From NCBI RefSeq assembly GCF_003952185.1, contig NZ_RXFS01000008.1:372001-436000 (forward strand): a stretch of DNA of 64,000 nt, given 5' to 3'. How positions within the stretch are numbered: the stretch's first letter is position 1; the number at the start of each line of letters is the position of its first letter. The position numbers and the translations under genes are program-made. Under the pieces are notes generated by a model. That model had not been told where the DNA came from. It worked only from the letters and a program-made list of their open reading frames with translations, and made no database searches. Of the stretch, positions 26,790 through 34,814 are shown one piece after another. The DNA is from Variovorax sp. 679 (lineage in GTDB: Bacteria > Pseudomonadota > Gammaproteobacteria > Burkholderiales > Burkholderiaceae_C).

Positions 26790-27020
26790 ATGCTTTCGAT
26801 GTACACGTCGATCGTTGACAAGCCTGGAAGGTCAGCTTGCCCTTGAAGAGCGATCAAGTTACTGGCAGCACCCTCCGCATGCAACCACATGAACTCGGGA
26901 TGTGCTCGGCCGACATGCCCAGTCAATAAGGCAGTTCCATATGCATTTCTGTTGCCCTGGCGCCAGGTTGCGACGTTGCGGAACTCACTGGCAAAAGAGG
27001 TGAATCCGCGACTGCTCGGC
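26790..27020 (-). pseudogene. out-of-frame upstream part of the accessory hypothetical gene
   Basis: The minus strand, in a frame different from the one at 25752-26783, encodes a coherent peptide that includes SFASEFRNVATWRQGNRNAYG and PEFMWLHAEGAASNLIALQG, then DLPGLSTIDVYIES. Just after this the sense appears to pass into the other frame (MPIIVNPPFG). A single-base indel near 26780-26830 would join them. This is inference from peptide character only; the upstream boundary coincides with the break in the EthD-like remnant on the plus strand. Confidence 0.3.
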
Positions 27021-27245
27021 GCTGCGTGTCTCTACTACATGGTGGACAAGGGCATATCAGGACGTGGTCTGGGCACTGACCCTGTTTACGCAGCCAAGTG
27101 CGAATTCGTCTGCACTTCTGTCGAAGCCTACCGGGCAGCCTCTGGCCAGCACCAGCAGGAGATCAGGGGCGACATCGCCAATTACACGGACATTCAACCC
27201 ATGGTGAAGATCAATGAGGTGGTAGTGGAGCGTTCAGAAGTCTGA
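27006..27245 (+). pseudogene. EthD-family gene remnant, N-terminus lost
   Basis: The last 80 codons of a plus-strand frame match the C-terminal two thirds of EthD-type dimeric alpha/beta barrel proteins: LLGAACLYYMVDKGISG, CEFVCTSVEAYRAASGQHQQEIRGDIANYTDIQPMVKINEVVV. The family (about 100 residues) normally begins with a strand followed by the DxxYYxxxH segment; that part is missing. The frame stays open upstream to 26889, but there the peptide has no resemblance to EthD and the opposite strand looks coding. The simplest reading is that inserted DNA ending near 27000 removed the N-terminus. Intact relatives may act in degradation pathways. Confidence 0.55.
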
Positions 27246-27416
27246 CCAAGGTGCGAATGTCGCTAAGCGCCGCATCTGCGCATGGCGAATGCCTGGGGCA
27301 ATGCGGCGTTACTGCGAATGCTCCAGCGCTCCGTCATTTCAACGACTCAAGCAATTGCAGGTGGCAAGACCAAGCGGCGCAATGTCTGCCTCTGGCCGCT
27401 TGAGGTCCATTGCTGA

Positions 27417-27686
27417 TCAAGCGTCTTCAAGGGCCGCGATGTACGGCAAGACTCGGGGATGGGCTTGAACCCACTGCTCACCCAAAAACGTCGATACGGA
27501 ACCCGAGCCGATAACGCCAGCAATGGACCCTGACTTGGCTGCGGCCTGTAGCAAGCCGTGCGCCGCATGCATCACCTTCTCGCTCTCGGCAGACCCCGGC
27601 TCGCCGGCTTCGATTCCCCACTCCTTTTGAATCGCCGCGATGAGCTTGCCAGCGGCGGCTTCGAGAGGTGTTCGTGAACGTGTCAT
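27417..27686 (-). CDS. small hypothetical protein
   Basis: An 89-residue protein started at 27686 (the frame is open to 27833, but the upstream part is unlike protein). Helical, Ala-rich: MTRSRTPLEAAAGKLIAAIQKEWG, VMHAAHGLLQAAAKSGSIAGVIG, then a C-terminal segment with VSTFLGEQWVQAHPRVLPYIAAL. No signal peptide or known motif. It lies 16 bases downstream of the DUF4345-like gene on the same strand and may be co-transcribed with it. Confidence 0.5.
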   Translation of the reverse strand: MTRSRTPLEAAAGKLIAAIQKEWGIEAGEPGSAESEKVMHAAHGLLQAAAKSGSIAGVIGSGSVSTFLGEQWVQAHPRVLPYIAALEDA

Positions 27687-27702
27687 TGCTTCGATCCAAC
27701 TC

Positions 27703-28086
27703 CTACGCACGCCCCCGCCGCTGCCCAGCCCAATGAGCAAGCACGATGACGACGGGAAACACCAGCTCCGAAACAAGGTACGCCACCCAAAGCCCCGCAG
27801 GCTCAGGCAGCCCGACCTTGCCCATCGACACAAGCCGCCCGACCGCCGCCATGAAGATGGAGAGGGCGATCAGATAGACGAGGGTTCCCTGTTGCCTGAT
27901 GGTCACCGCAGCCCAGAAGCTGATGACTCCCATCGACAGATACACGCCGCCCATGAAGCGGTGCAGGTTGTCCAGCCGTGGCGTGGTCTCGGGCTGCCCG
28001 AGGATCAGTTGGACCGTGCCGCCGAACAGCGCGATTGCGGCGACGAGAAAAAGGCAGGCTTGCACGATGCGCTGGGTTGCGGGCAT
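27703..28086 (-). CDS. DUF4345-like small membrane protein
   Basis: A 127-residue integral membrane protein with four hydrophobic segments (about 8-26, 45-62, 68-86, 99-118). The second starts with FMGGVYLSMGVISFW, and LDNLHRFMGGVYLSMG is characteristic of DUF4345. Function unknown. Start at 28086 was taken as the first ATG preceding the first membrane segment, with GAGGTAC upstream (AACGAGGTACGTCC before the ATG on the coding strand). It is 61 bases downstream of the MocR gene. Confidence 0.75.
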   Translation of the reverse strand: MPATQRIVQACLFLVAAIALFGGTVQLILGQPETTPRLDNLHRFMGGVYLSMGVISFWAAVTIRQQGTLVYLIALSIFMAAVGRLVSMGKVGLPEPAGLWVAYLVSELVFPVVIVLAHWAGQRRGRA

Positions 28087-28147
28087 GGACGTACCTCGTT
28101 GCGGAACGGCTTTCGCGAGGCCGCGATTGTCGCCTGCGCAGGCGCTT

Positions 28148-29485
28148 TCAGATTGCCTGTTCTTCGACCACCCGCCGCACCGTCCGCAACGCACTGCGCA
28201 ATCCGTCCAGTCCCACGGACCCCAGCGCCAGCCGCAGCGCATGCGGTACGTGCTTCGACGTGGCGAAGGGCTCGGCGGTGGACACGGAGACGCCTTCGCG
28301 CATGAGCGCCGTGGCAACGCGGTCGGCGCGCGTCTCCTCGGGCAGGGGCAGCCAGGCGAAGTACGACGACGGGTGCCGCACGCATCGCAGGCCGGCGAGC
28401 GCTTCGCCGGCAATGATCTGCCTCGCTGCCGCGTCCTGTCGCTTCTCCGACTCGAGGCGGTCGACCGTGCCGTCTTCGAGCCAGGTGCAGGCAATGGCCG
28501 TGGTCACGCCCGGCGTGCACCAGGTGGTGGCGCGTATCGCCCGTTCGAGCTTCGGCACGCAGTCTTCCGGCGCGACGACGAAGCCGACGCGAAGCCCGGT
28601 CGCCACGCTCTTGGAGAGGCCCGAGACGTACACCGTGCTCTCGGGCGCCAGCGAAGCCAGCGGCGGAGGCGGGTCGGCGGCCAGGAAGGCATAGGCCGCG
28701 TCCTCGATGATGAGCAGGCCATGTCGCCTCGCGATGGCCGCGAGGCGTCGACGGCGGCTCGCGCTCATCACCCAGCCCAGCGGGTTGTGCATCGTCGGCA
28801 TGGCGTAGACGGCGCGCACCCGGCGCCGCGCGCACAGGCGCTCCAGCGCGTCAAGGTCCGGGCCCTGGCCTGACGCGGGAATTGGTGCCAGCTCCAGCCG
28901 ATGCGCCTCGGCGAGCACCTTGAATCCGGGATAGGTGAGGGCGTCGACCGCGACCACCTCGCCCGGCTGCAGCAGCGCCATCACCGTCACCGCGAGGCCG
29001 TGCTGCGCGCCGTCGACCAGCAGCACTCTCGACGGCTCGACCGCCAGTTCGCGCGACGCGGCGAGATGCCGGGCGAAGCAGGCGCGCTCGTGCATGCGTC
29101 CGCCATGCGGTGCATAGCGCAGCATCGCTTCCAGCTCGCCGCCGGATGCAAGTTGTCGCAGCGCGCCGCGCAGCAGTTCGGCCTGTCCGGGCAGGGCGGG
29201 ATGGTTGAAGTTCAGGTCGACCATGTCGGCGGGCAGCGCCCGCTGGTCGGCTGCCGTGCCGATGGGCATGGCGGCCTCGCGTACGAAGGTGCCGCGGCCG
29301 ACTTCCCCGCTGACAAGGCCCATGGCCTCCAGCTCCGCATAGACACGCGAGGCCGTGACCAGGGCCAGCCCGTGGCGCTCGGCCAGCCGCCGGTGCGTGG
29401 GCAGGCGGGTGCCCGGCAGCAGGCGCCCTGTGCGGATCTCGGCGGCGAGTTCATCGACCAGTTGCTTGTAGCGTGCTTCGGCCAT
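28148..29485 (-). CDS. MocR-type PLP-dependent transcriptional regulator
   Basis: A 445-residue fusion of a GntR-type winged helix (residues 1-75: RYKQLVDELAAEIRTGRLLPGTRLPTHRRLAERHGLALVTASRVYAEL) with a fold-type I aminotransferase-like domain. The second domain shows VLLVDGAQHGLAVTVMALLQPGEVVAVDALTYPGF, the Asp in LLIIEDAAYAF, and the PLP lysine in TVYVSGLSKSVATGLRVGF. MocR proteins use PLP, often bound to an amino compound, as an effector and commonly control the divergent neighbour, here the PfpI-family gene. A matching inverted repeat lies in the shared gap. Confidence 0.93.
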   Translation of the reverse strand: MAEARYKQLVDELAAEIRTGRLLPGTRLPTHRRLAERHGLALVTASRVYAELEAMGLVSGEVGRGTFVREAAMPIGTAADQRALPADMVDLNFNHPALPGQAELLRGALRQLASGGELEAMLRYAPHGGRMHERACFARHLAASRELAVEPSRVLLVDGAQHGLAVTVMALLQPGEVVAVDALTYPGFKVLAEAHRLELAPIPASGQGPDLDALERLCARRRVRAVYAMPTMHNPLGWVMSASRRRRLAAIARRHGLLIIEDAAYAFLAADPPPPLASLAPESTVYVSGLSKSVATGLRVGFVVAPEDCVPKLERAIRATTWCTPGVTTAIACTWLEDGTVDRLESEKRQDAAARQIIAGEALAGLRCVRHPSSYFAWLPLPEETRADRVATALMREGVSVSTAEPFATSKHVPHALRLALGSVGLDGLRSALRTVRRVVEEQAI

Positions 29486-29506
29486 AGGGGTCCGGATGTA
29501 TGCATG

Positions 29507-29543
29507 ACAATTTTTTGATTGTATTGGTCATCCTGACTACGAT
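29507..29543 (+). promoter_or_regulatory. promoter of the PfpI-family gene with overlapping inverted repeat
   Basis: TTGATT (29515-29520) and TACGAT (29538-29543) are spaced exactly 17 bases apart, a good sigma-70 promoter. ACAAT (29507-29511) and ATTGT (29518-29522) form an inverted repeat with a six-base spacer that overlaps the -35, a likely site for the divergent MocR regulator. Start codon lies 38 bases past the -10. Confidence 0.6.
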
Positions 29544-29581
29544 GAGCGCATCCATCCCCGCATCCCCACGAACCCGACACC

Positions 29582-30184
29582 ATGCACATCGCGATCCTCA
29601 CCTTCGACGGCTTCAACGAACTCGACTCGCTCATCGCGCTGGGCGTGCTCAACCGCATCAAGAAGCCGGACTGGCGCGTCACCCTCTGCTGCCCGACACC
29701 GGAGGTCACCTCTATGAACGGCGTGACCGTGCGCGCGCAGTCGTTGCTGGAAGAAGCGCGCCTTGCCCATGCCGTCATCGTCGGCAGCGGTGTGAAGACG
29801 CGGGATGTCGTCGCCAGCCCCGAGCTGATGGGGCGCCTGTCTCTCGACCCGGCACGGCAGCTGATCGCGGCGCAGTGCTCCGGCACGCTGGTTCTCGCGA
29901 AGCTCGGCCTCGTGGGCGACGTGCCGGCCTGCACCGACCTGACCACCAAGCCCTGGGTGCAGGAGGCCGGCGTGGAGGTGCTGAACCAGCCCTTCTTCGC
30001 GCGAGGCAACGTTGCCACGGCGGGTGGCTGCTTTGCCTCGCCGTATCTCGCGGGCTGGATCATCGCCCGCACCGAAGGCATCGAGGCGGCGACAGCGGCG
30101 CTGCACTATGTGGCGCCGGTGGGCGAGAAGGAGGCCTACGTGGCCAACGCGCTGAAGAACATCACGCCGTATCTGCCGCAATGA
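29582..30184 (+). CDS. DJ-1/PfpI family protein
   Basis: A 200-residue class I glutamine-amidotransferase-like protein of the DJ-1/PfpI superfamily. It begins MHIAILTFDGFNELDSLIALGVLNR. The nucleophile elbow is LIAAQCSGTLVLAKLG (Cys99), and the N-terminal Glu in FNELD is at the position that commonly activates it. A downstream histidine is not obvious; FARGNVATAGGCFAS replaces the usual H-containing loop of isonitrile hydratases and AraC-type sensors. Role unknown; candidates are glyoxalase/deglycase-like or isonitrile hydratase-like activity. It is divergent from and probably controlled by the MocR gene. Its 3' end overlaps the manC gene tail-to-tail by 23 bases. Confidence 0.85.
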   Translation: MHIAILTFDGFNELDSLIALGVLNRIKKPDWRVTLCCPTPEVTSMNGVTVRAQSLLEEARLAHAVIVGSGVKTRDVVASPELMGRLSLDPARQLIAAQCSGTLVLAKLGLVGDVPACTDLTTKPWVQEAGVEVLNQPFFARGNVATAGGCFASPYLAGWIIARTEGIEAATAALHYVAPVGEKEAYVANALKNITPYLPQ

Positions 30185-31610
30185 CCTGCTGTCCCGCGGA
30201 CGGGCAGCGCCCGTAGGTGTCGTCGAAGCGCACGATGTCGTCCTCGCCGAGGTAGCCGCCGGTCTGCACCTCGATCACTTCGAGCACCGTCCGGCCAGGG
30301 TTCTCGAGCCGGTGAATGGCGCCGGAGGGCAGGTAGATCGATTCGTTCTCGTGCACCAGCGTGACTTCGCCGTTGCAAGTAGCGCGTGCCGTGCCTTTCA
30401 CGACCACCCAGTGCTCGGCGCGGTGGTGATGCATCTGCAGCGACAGCTTGGCGCCGGGCTTGACGGTCAGCCGCTTCACCTGGAAGCGCTCGCCCAGGTC
30501 GATGCTGTCGTAGGCGCCCCATGGCCGCACCACGCGGCGGTGCTCGGTGGCCTGGGCACAGCCTTCCTGGGAGAGCTTGCGCACTACGTCCGCCACCTGC
30601 TCGGCGCAGCCCACGCCGGCCACCAGCACCGCGTCGGGCGTGTCCACGATGATGAGGTTCTCGGTGCCCAGCGCCACCACCGGCCGGTGCGGTGCATGCA
30701 CGAAGGTGTTGCGCGAATTCAGCGCACTGGCCTTGCCGCTGAGCCGGTTGCCGGCGGCGTCCGCCGGAAGCAGGCTGGCCACCGCGTTCCAGCTGCCGAC
30801 GTCGCTCCACAGGCCCTCGAACTTCACGACGGCGATGTGCTTGTGTTTCTCGAGCACGGCGTAGTCGATGCTTTCGGCGCGGCACGCGGCGAAGGCGGCA
30901 TTGTCCAGCCGCATGAAGCTGCCGTCGCGCGTCGCGCCGACGGTGGCCCGCTCGCAGGCCTGCAGGATTTCGGGAGCATGCTCACGCAGCGCGGCGATCA
31001 GCGTGCGAGCCTGCACGAGGAAGATGCCCGCGTTCCAGCTGTAGCCGCCCTGCAGGATCAGCATCTCGGCCACGGGCGCCGTCGGTTTTTCCACGAAGCG
31101 CACCACGGCCTGGCTGTGCCCGTCGGGAAGCGGCGCCCCGGCCTCGATGTAGCCGTAGGCCGTGCTCGGAAAGCTCGGCGCCACGCCGAAGGTGACGATC
31201 TTGCCGGCCAGCGCGGCATCGATGCCCGAGCGCACCGTGCGGGCGAACAGCGGGGCATCGGGAATGTGATGGTCGGAGGGCGCGAACAGCAGCAGGTCGT
31301 CGGCGTCGGCCACCAGCGCGGCCGATGCCATGGCGGCGGCCGTGTTGCGCGCCACCGGTTCCAGGATCTGCAGGCCCGTGGCGCAGGCGTTGTCCACCGT
31401 TTCCTTCACCAGGAAGCGATGGTCCTCCGAGGTGACGCAGGTGATTTCGGAGTTCAGCAGCGCCAGCCGTTCGAGCGTGAGATGCAGCAGGCTCTTTCCG
31501 CCGACCAGCGGCGCGAACTGCTTGGGCAGGGCCTTGCGCGACAGCGGCCACAGCCGCGTACCACTGCCGCCGCACAGGACCACGGGATGGATGGGAAGAA
31601 GGTTGTTCAT
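30162..31610 (-). CDS. manC: mannose-1-phosphate guanylyltransferase / mannose-6-phosphate isomerase
   Basis: A 482-residue bifunctional type II enzyme making GDP-mannose. The nucleotidyltransferase part starts PVVLCGGSGTRLWPLSRKALPKQF, with the FVEKP motif (VVRFVEKPTAPVAE) and WNAGIFLV. The C-terminal cupin (about 365-470) carries the isomerase: RPWGAYDSIDLGERF and LSLQMHHHRAEHWVVVKGTA with its metal-binding histidines. GDP-mannose is the precursor of GDP-fucose, for which a synthase is encoded upstream in the same locus. It is the last gene of the 30-kb minus-strand block. Its end overlaps the convergent PfpI gene. Confidence 0.95.
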   Translation of the reverse strand: MNNLLPIHPVVLCGGSGTRLWPLSRKALPKQFAPLVGGKSLLHLTLERLALLNSEITCVTSEDHRFLVKETVDNACATGLQILEPVARNTAAAMASAALVADADDLLLFAPSDHHIPDAPLFARTVRSGIDAALAGKIVTFGVAPSFPSTAYGYIEAGAPLPDGHSQAVVRFVEKPTAPVAEMLILQGGYSWNAGIFLVQARTLIAALREHAPEILQACERATVGATRDGSFMRLDNAAFAACRAESIDYAVLEKHKHIAVVKFEGLWSDVGSWNAVASLLPADAAGNRLSGKASALNSRNTFVHAPHRPVVALGTENLIIVDTPDAVLVAGVGCAEQVADVVRKLSQEGCAQATEHRRVVRPWGAYDSIDLGERFQVKRLTVKPGAKLSLQMHHHRAEHWVVVKGTARATCNGEVTLVHENESIYLPSGAIHRLENPGRTVLEVIEVQTGGYLGEDDIVRFDDTYGRCPSAGQQVIAADTA

Positions 31611-31654
31611 GATCGCCAGCGTTGGGTGTGGAGAAACCGTGTGTGGAGCAGGGC

Positions 31655-32434
31655 TCAGATCAGCCCCGAGTACGCCGCGTAGCTCACGGCCTGGGCGCGC
31701 GAATGCACGTGCAATTTCTTGTAGATGTTCTTGATGTGGGCGTTGACGGTCTGCCCCGAGATGCCCAGCTTGTTGCCGATCTCCTCGGTGACGTGGCCGC
31801 GCGCCACGAAGCGCAGGATCTCGCACTCGCGCGCAGTGAGCGTCGCTTCGCGCGGCAGCGTTTCCGCCGGCGGCAGCGCACCGAGAGGACGGTGGCTCAG
31901 CCGCGAAAGCAGCCTGCGCGCCAGCCGGGGCGTGATGGCCGCGCCGCCGTTCACCACCTGCAGCACGGCTTGGGCAAAGCTCTGCAGCCATGCATCCTTC
32001 AGCAGGTAGCCGGTGGCGCCCAGCTCGAAGGCGTGCAGCACGTGCGACTCGTCTTCCAGTGCCGAGATCACGATGATCTCGCCGGCTCGGTGATGCTCGC
32101 GCGCTTCCTGGATCAGGTCGAAGCCGGAGCCGTCGCCCAGCCGCAGGTCGACCATCAGCACGTCGAACTCGTGCGTGGCCAGCAGCCGCCTGCCGTCGCG
32201 CAGGCTGCCCGCCTGGCCTTCGAGCTGTATGCGCAGGTCCGACAGCAGCTCCTGGGCGATCACGCGGCGCATGAACTCGTCGTCTTCCACGAGCAGCACG
32301 CGCACCGGCGAATCTTCCTGCCCGGTCAGGAAGCCGGGCCACAGCGGCGTGGCGGGTGCGCAGACGCCAGGTGGTGGATACCCCGGTCGGCCGGCGCCCT
32401 GCTCGCCGGGCGGGGGAGAAGCGTTGTCAGGCAT
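31655..32434 (-). CDS. NarL/LuxR-type response regulator
   Basis: A 259-residue response regulator. A Pro-rich leader of about 45 residues precedes the receiver domain: VRVLLVEDDEFMRRVI with Asp51/Asp52, and phosphoacceptor Asp96 in FDVLMVDLRLGDGSG; the switch residue lies in IIVISALED. The C-terminal HTH is LTARECEILRFVARGHVTEEIGNKLGISGQTVNAHIKNIYKKLHVHSRAQA. A start at 32479 is possible, but 32434 overlaps galE by eight bases in the manner of its neighbours. No sensor kinase is encoded in the window. Its position inside the polysaccharide block suggests it regulates that block, like RcsB for colanic acid. Confidence 0.9.
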   Translation of the reverse strand: MPDNASPPPGEQGAGRPGYPPPGVCAPATPLWPGFLTGQEDSPVRVLLVEDDEFMRRVIAQELLSDLRIQLEGQAGSLRDGRRLLATHEFDVLMVDLRLGDGSGFDLIQEAREHHRAGEIIVISALEDESHVLHAFELGATGYLLKDAWLQSFAQAVLQVVNGGAAITPRLARRLLSRLSHRPLGALPPAETLPREATLTARECEILRFVARGHVTEEIGNKLGISGQTVNAHIKNIYKKLHVHSRAQAVSYAAYSGLI

Positions 32435-33548
32435 GGCTGTGTCCCAGGTTGGAGTTGATGTTGGCGGCGATGTCGACATCGTTGTTGTTCTGGAAACGCG
32501 GGAGATTCGCGGCGAAGGCCGGCGCCGGGTCGTCGAAGCCGTGCGGGTTGGCAGCCTGCCAGCGCCAGCTGTCGGCGCACATCTGGTCGAGGTCGCGGCG
32601 CGCGCGCCAGCCGAGCGCGAGGAATGCGCCGTGCGCGTCGGCCCAGTAGGCAGGTGCGTCGCCGGGGCGGCGCGGCCCGATGCGCAGCGCGATGCGGCGG
32701 CCGCTCGCGCGCTCGAAGGCAGCCACTACCTCCAGCACCGAGGCGCCATGGCCGGTGCCGAGGTTGGTCATGAGAATGCCCGGCCGGCGCGCCGCATGTC
32801 GCAGCGCCGCCACATGGCCCTCGGCCACGTCCATCACGTGCACGTAGTCGCGCACGCCGGTGCCGTCGGCGGTGTCGTAGTCGGCTCCGTGCACCACCAG
32901 GCACTCGCGCTCGCCGGCCGCGACCTGCGCGACGTAGGGCATGAGGTTGTTGGGCGGCCCGTGCGGCCGCTCGCCGAGCAGGCCGCTCTCGTGCGCGCCC
33001 ACGGGGTTGAAGTAGCGCAGGCAGGCGATGCCCCAGCGCCCGTCGGAGTGCGAGAGGTCGGCCAGCATGCTCTCCACCATCGCCTTGGTGCGGCCGTAGG
33101 GGTTGACCGCGCTGCAGGGCGCCGTCTCCGCGATGGGCGAGGGCTGCGAGTCGCCGTACACCGTGGCCGACGACGAGAACACCAGCGTGCGCACCCCGGC
33201 GCGCCCCATCGCCTGCACCAGCGAGAGGGTGCCGCCCATGTTGACGTCGTAGTAGCCCAGCGGATCGGCCACCGACTCGCCGACCGCCTTCAGCCCCGCC
33301 AGGTGCACCACCGCGCGGATCCGGTGCGCGGCGAACGTGCGGTCGAGCGCCGCCGCGTCGCGCACGTCGGCGCGCACGAGTACGGGCTCGACGCCCGTGA
33401 TGCAGGCCACCCGTTTCAGCGAGCGCGCGTCACTGTTGACCAGCGTGTCGAGCACCACGGGAAGATAGCCCGCGGCGATCAGCGCCACGCAGGTGTGGCT
33501 GCCGATGAAACCGGCGCCGCCTGTGACGAGGATCCTGGGGGCGGGCAT
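32427..33548 (-). CDS. galE: UDP-glucose 4-epimerase
   Basis: A 373-residue extended SDR that interconverts UDP-glucose and UDP-galactose. Seen: RILVTGGAGFIGSHTCVAL (NAD-binding GxxGxxG), the SSSATVYGDS segment with catalytic Thr/Ser region, and YGRTK (YxxxK). The C-terminal part has RRPGDAPAYWAD, as in GalE proteins. It is about 35 residues longer than the usual 338, mostly at the C-terminus (NNDVDIAANINSNLGHSHA), which is unusual and hydrophilic. Supplies UDP-Gal for the exopolysaccharide. Lies 18 bases after the glycosyltransferase gene. Confidence 0.95.
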   Translation of the reverse strand: MPAPRILVTGGAGFIGSHTCVALIAAGYLPVVLDTLVNSDARSLKRVACITGVEPVLVRADVRDAAALDRTFAAHRIRAVVHLAGLKAVGESVADPLGYYDVNMGGTLSLVQAMGRAGVRTLVFSSSATVYGDSQPSPIAETAPCSAVNPYGRTKAMVESMLADLSHSDGRWGIACLRYFNPVGAHESGLLGERPHGPPNNLMPYVAQVAAGERECLVVHGADYDTADGTGVRDYVHVMDVAEGHVAALRHAARRPGILMTNLGTGHGASVLEVVAAFERASGRRIALRIGPRRPGDAPAYWADAHGAFLALGWRARRDLDQMCADSWRWQAANPHGFDDPAPAFAANLPRFQNNNDVDIAANINSNLGHSHA

Positions 33549-33566
33549 GGTGGAGCGTCCTTTCGG

Positions 33567-34814
33567 CTATGCAACGGCGCAGCGCTGCAGTTCCTTTTCG
33601 AGGCGCTGCAGGATCACGTTGCGGTCCAGCTCGGCCTCGGCGAAGCGCCGGCCGATCGACCCCATCAGCTCGCGCGTGGCGGGTGACATGGAAAGCTGCT
33701 CGATGGCATCGGCCAGCGCGGCGGCGTCGCCGGGCTCGACCACCACGCCACGGCCCCACACGGCCTCGCTGAGCGCGGTGCCTGCGTGCGCGGTCACGAT
33801 CACCGCGCGCCCGCTGGCGAGCATGCCGCCCAGTTTCGACGGCATGACCAGGTCGGCCGCATCGGCGCGCTGCGGCAGCACATGGATGTCGGCCATGCCC
33901 AGCAGTTCGCTCAGCCGCCCGGCTGGCTGCAGGTCGAGGAAATGCGCGTTGTCGAGCCGCAGGCAGGCATCCATCAGCGAGGCGCGGCTCGGGCCGTTGC
34001 CGCAGAACACGAAGTGGATGTTGTGGGAGCACACCAGCAGTCGCGCCGCATCGGCCAGCAGCTCGATGCCCTGCTTGCTGCCGAGGCTGCCGGCATAGAG
34101 CACCACCACCGCGTCGGCCGGAATGCCGAGTTCGGCCCGGTAGCCCTGCGCGGACGCGCCCGCGGCCAGCGCACCGCGCTTGACGGGCCGGATGGCTTCC
34201 ACGTCGACCCAGTTCGGGAACAGCACCAGCCGGGACTCGTCCACGCCCTTGTCCCTGGCCTTGGCGAGCATCGTGGAGGAAATGGTCGATACGCGGTCGA
34301 ACTTGCGCATCAGCCAGCGCTCGGCCGCCAGCGCGAAGCGGCGCACCCGTTCGCCGCGCACCCAACCAAGGCCGAAGGCCGCGTCCACCTCGTAGTCCTG
34401 GATGTGCAGCCACGACCTCGTGCCCAGCAGCTTGGCAAGGCACAACGCGGCCGGCGCGCAGGAAATGGGTGGCTCCACCACGAACACCACGTCGGGCTTC
34501 CAGCGCAGCTGCGCCAGCAGCAGCGGAATGCTCGACAGCGTGAACGACAGCAGGTGCCCGATGCGCCCCAGCGCGCGCGGCTTCTGCGGCACCCAGGTGG
34601 GCGCGCGCCAGACAGTGATGCCGTTCCAGTCGTCCTTGCGATAGGCCCATGCCGAGTACCCCTCGGACACGGCCCACTGCGGGAAGAAGGGCGGCGACGC
34701 GATCACCCGCACCTCGTGCCCGCGCGACTGCAGCCACTCGGCCATCTCGCCCGAATACTTGCCGATGCCGGCCAGCTCTGGCGCGAAGTTCATCGAGTAG
34801 ACGAGGATCTTCAT
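33567..34814 (-). CDS. WcaI-like glycosyltransferase (GT4)
   Basis: A 415-residue GT-B glycosyltransferase resembling colanic acid enzyme WcaI. The N-terminus MKILVYSMNFAPELAGIGKYSGEMAEWLQSRGHEVRVIASPPFFPQW is diagnostic of that group. The C-terminal Rossmann domain has VVLYAGSLGSKQGIELLADAARLL and the E-like sugar-nucleotide region DLVMPSKLGGMLASGRAVIVTAHAGTALSEAV. A cytosolic, membrane-associated enzyme that would add fucose or another sugar to the lipid-linked repeat unit. ATG overlaps the flippase stop. Confidence 0.92.
   Translation of the reverse strand: MKILVYSMNFAPELAGIGKYSGEMAEWLQSRGHEVRVIASPPFFPQWAVSEGYSAWAYRKDDWNGITVWRAPTWVPQKPRALGRIGHLLSFTLSSIPLLLAQLRWKPDVVFVVEPPISCAPAALCLAKLLGTRSWLHIQDYEVDAAFGLGWVRGERVRRFALAAERWLMRKFDRVSTISSTMLAKARDKGVDESRLVLFPNWVDVEAIRPVKRGALAAGASAQGYRAELGIPADAVVVLYAGSLGSKQGIELLADAARLLVCSHNIHFVFCGNGPSRASLMDACLRLDNAHFLDLQPAGRLSELLGMADIHVLPQRADAADLVMPSKLGGMLASGRAVIVTAHAGTALSEAVWGRGVVVEPGDAAALADAIEQLSMSPATRELMGSIGRRFAEAELDRNVILQRLEKELQRCAVA

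Noticed and set aside
26127..26846. A 239-residue plus-strand open frame in the accessory patch
   Set aside because: It is rich in Arg, Cys and His with no hydrophobic core, whereas the opposite strand reads more like protein. Not fully excluded because neither strand has a known family.
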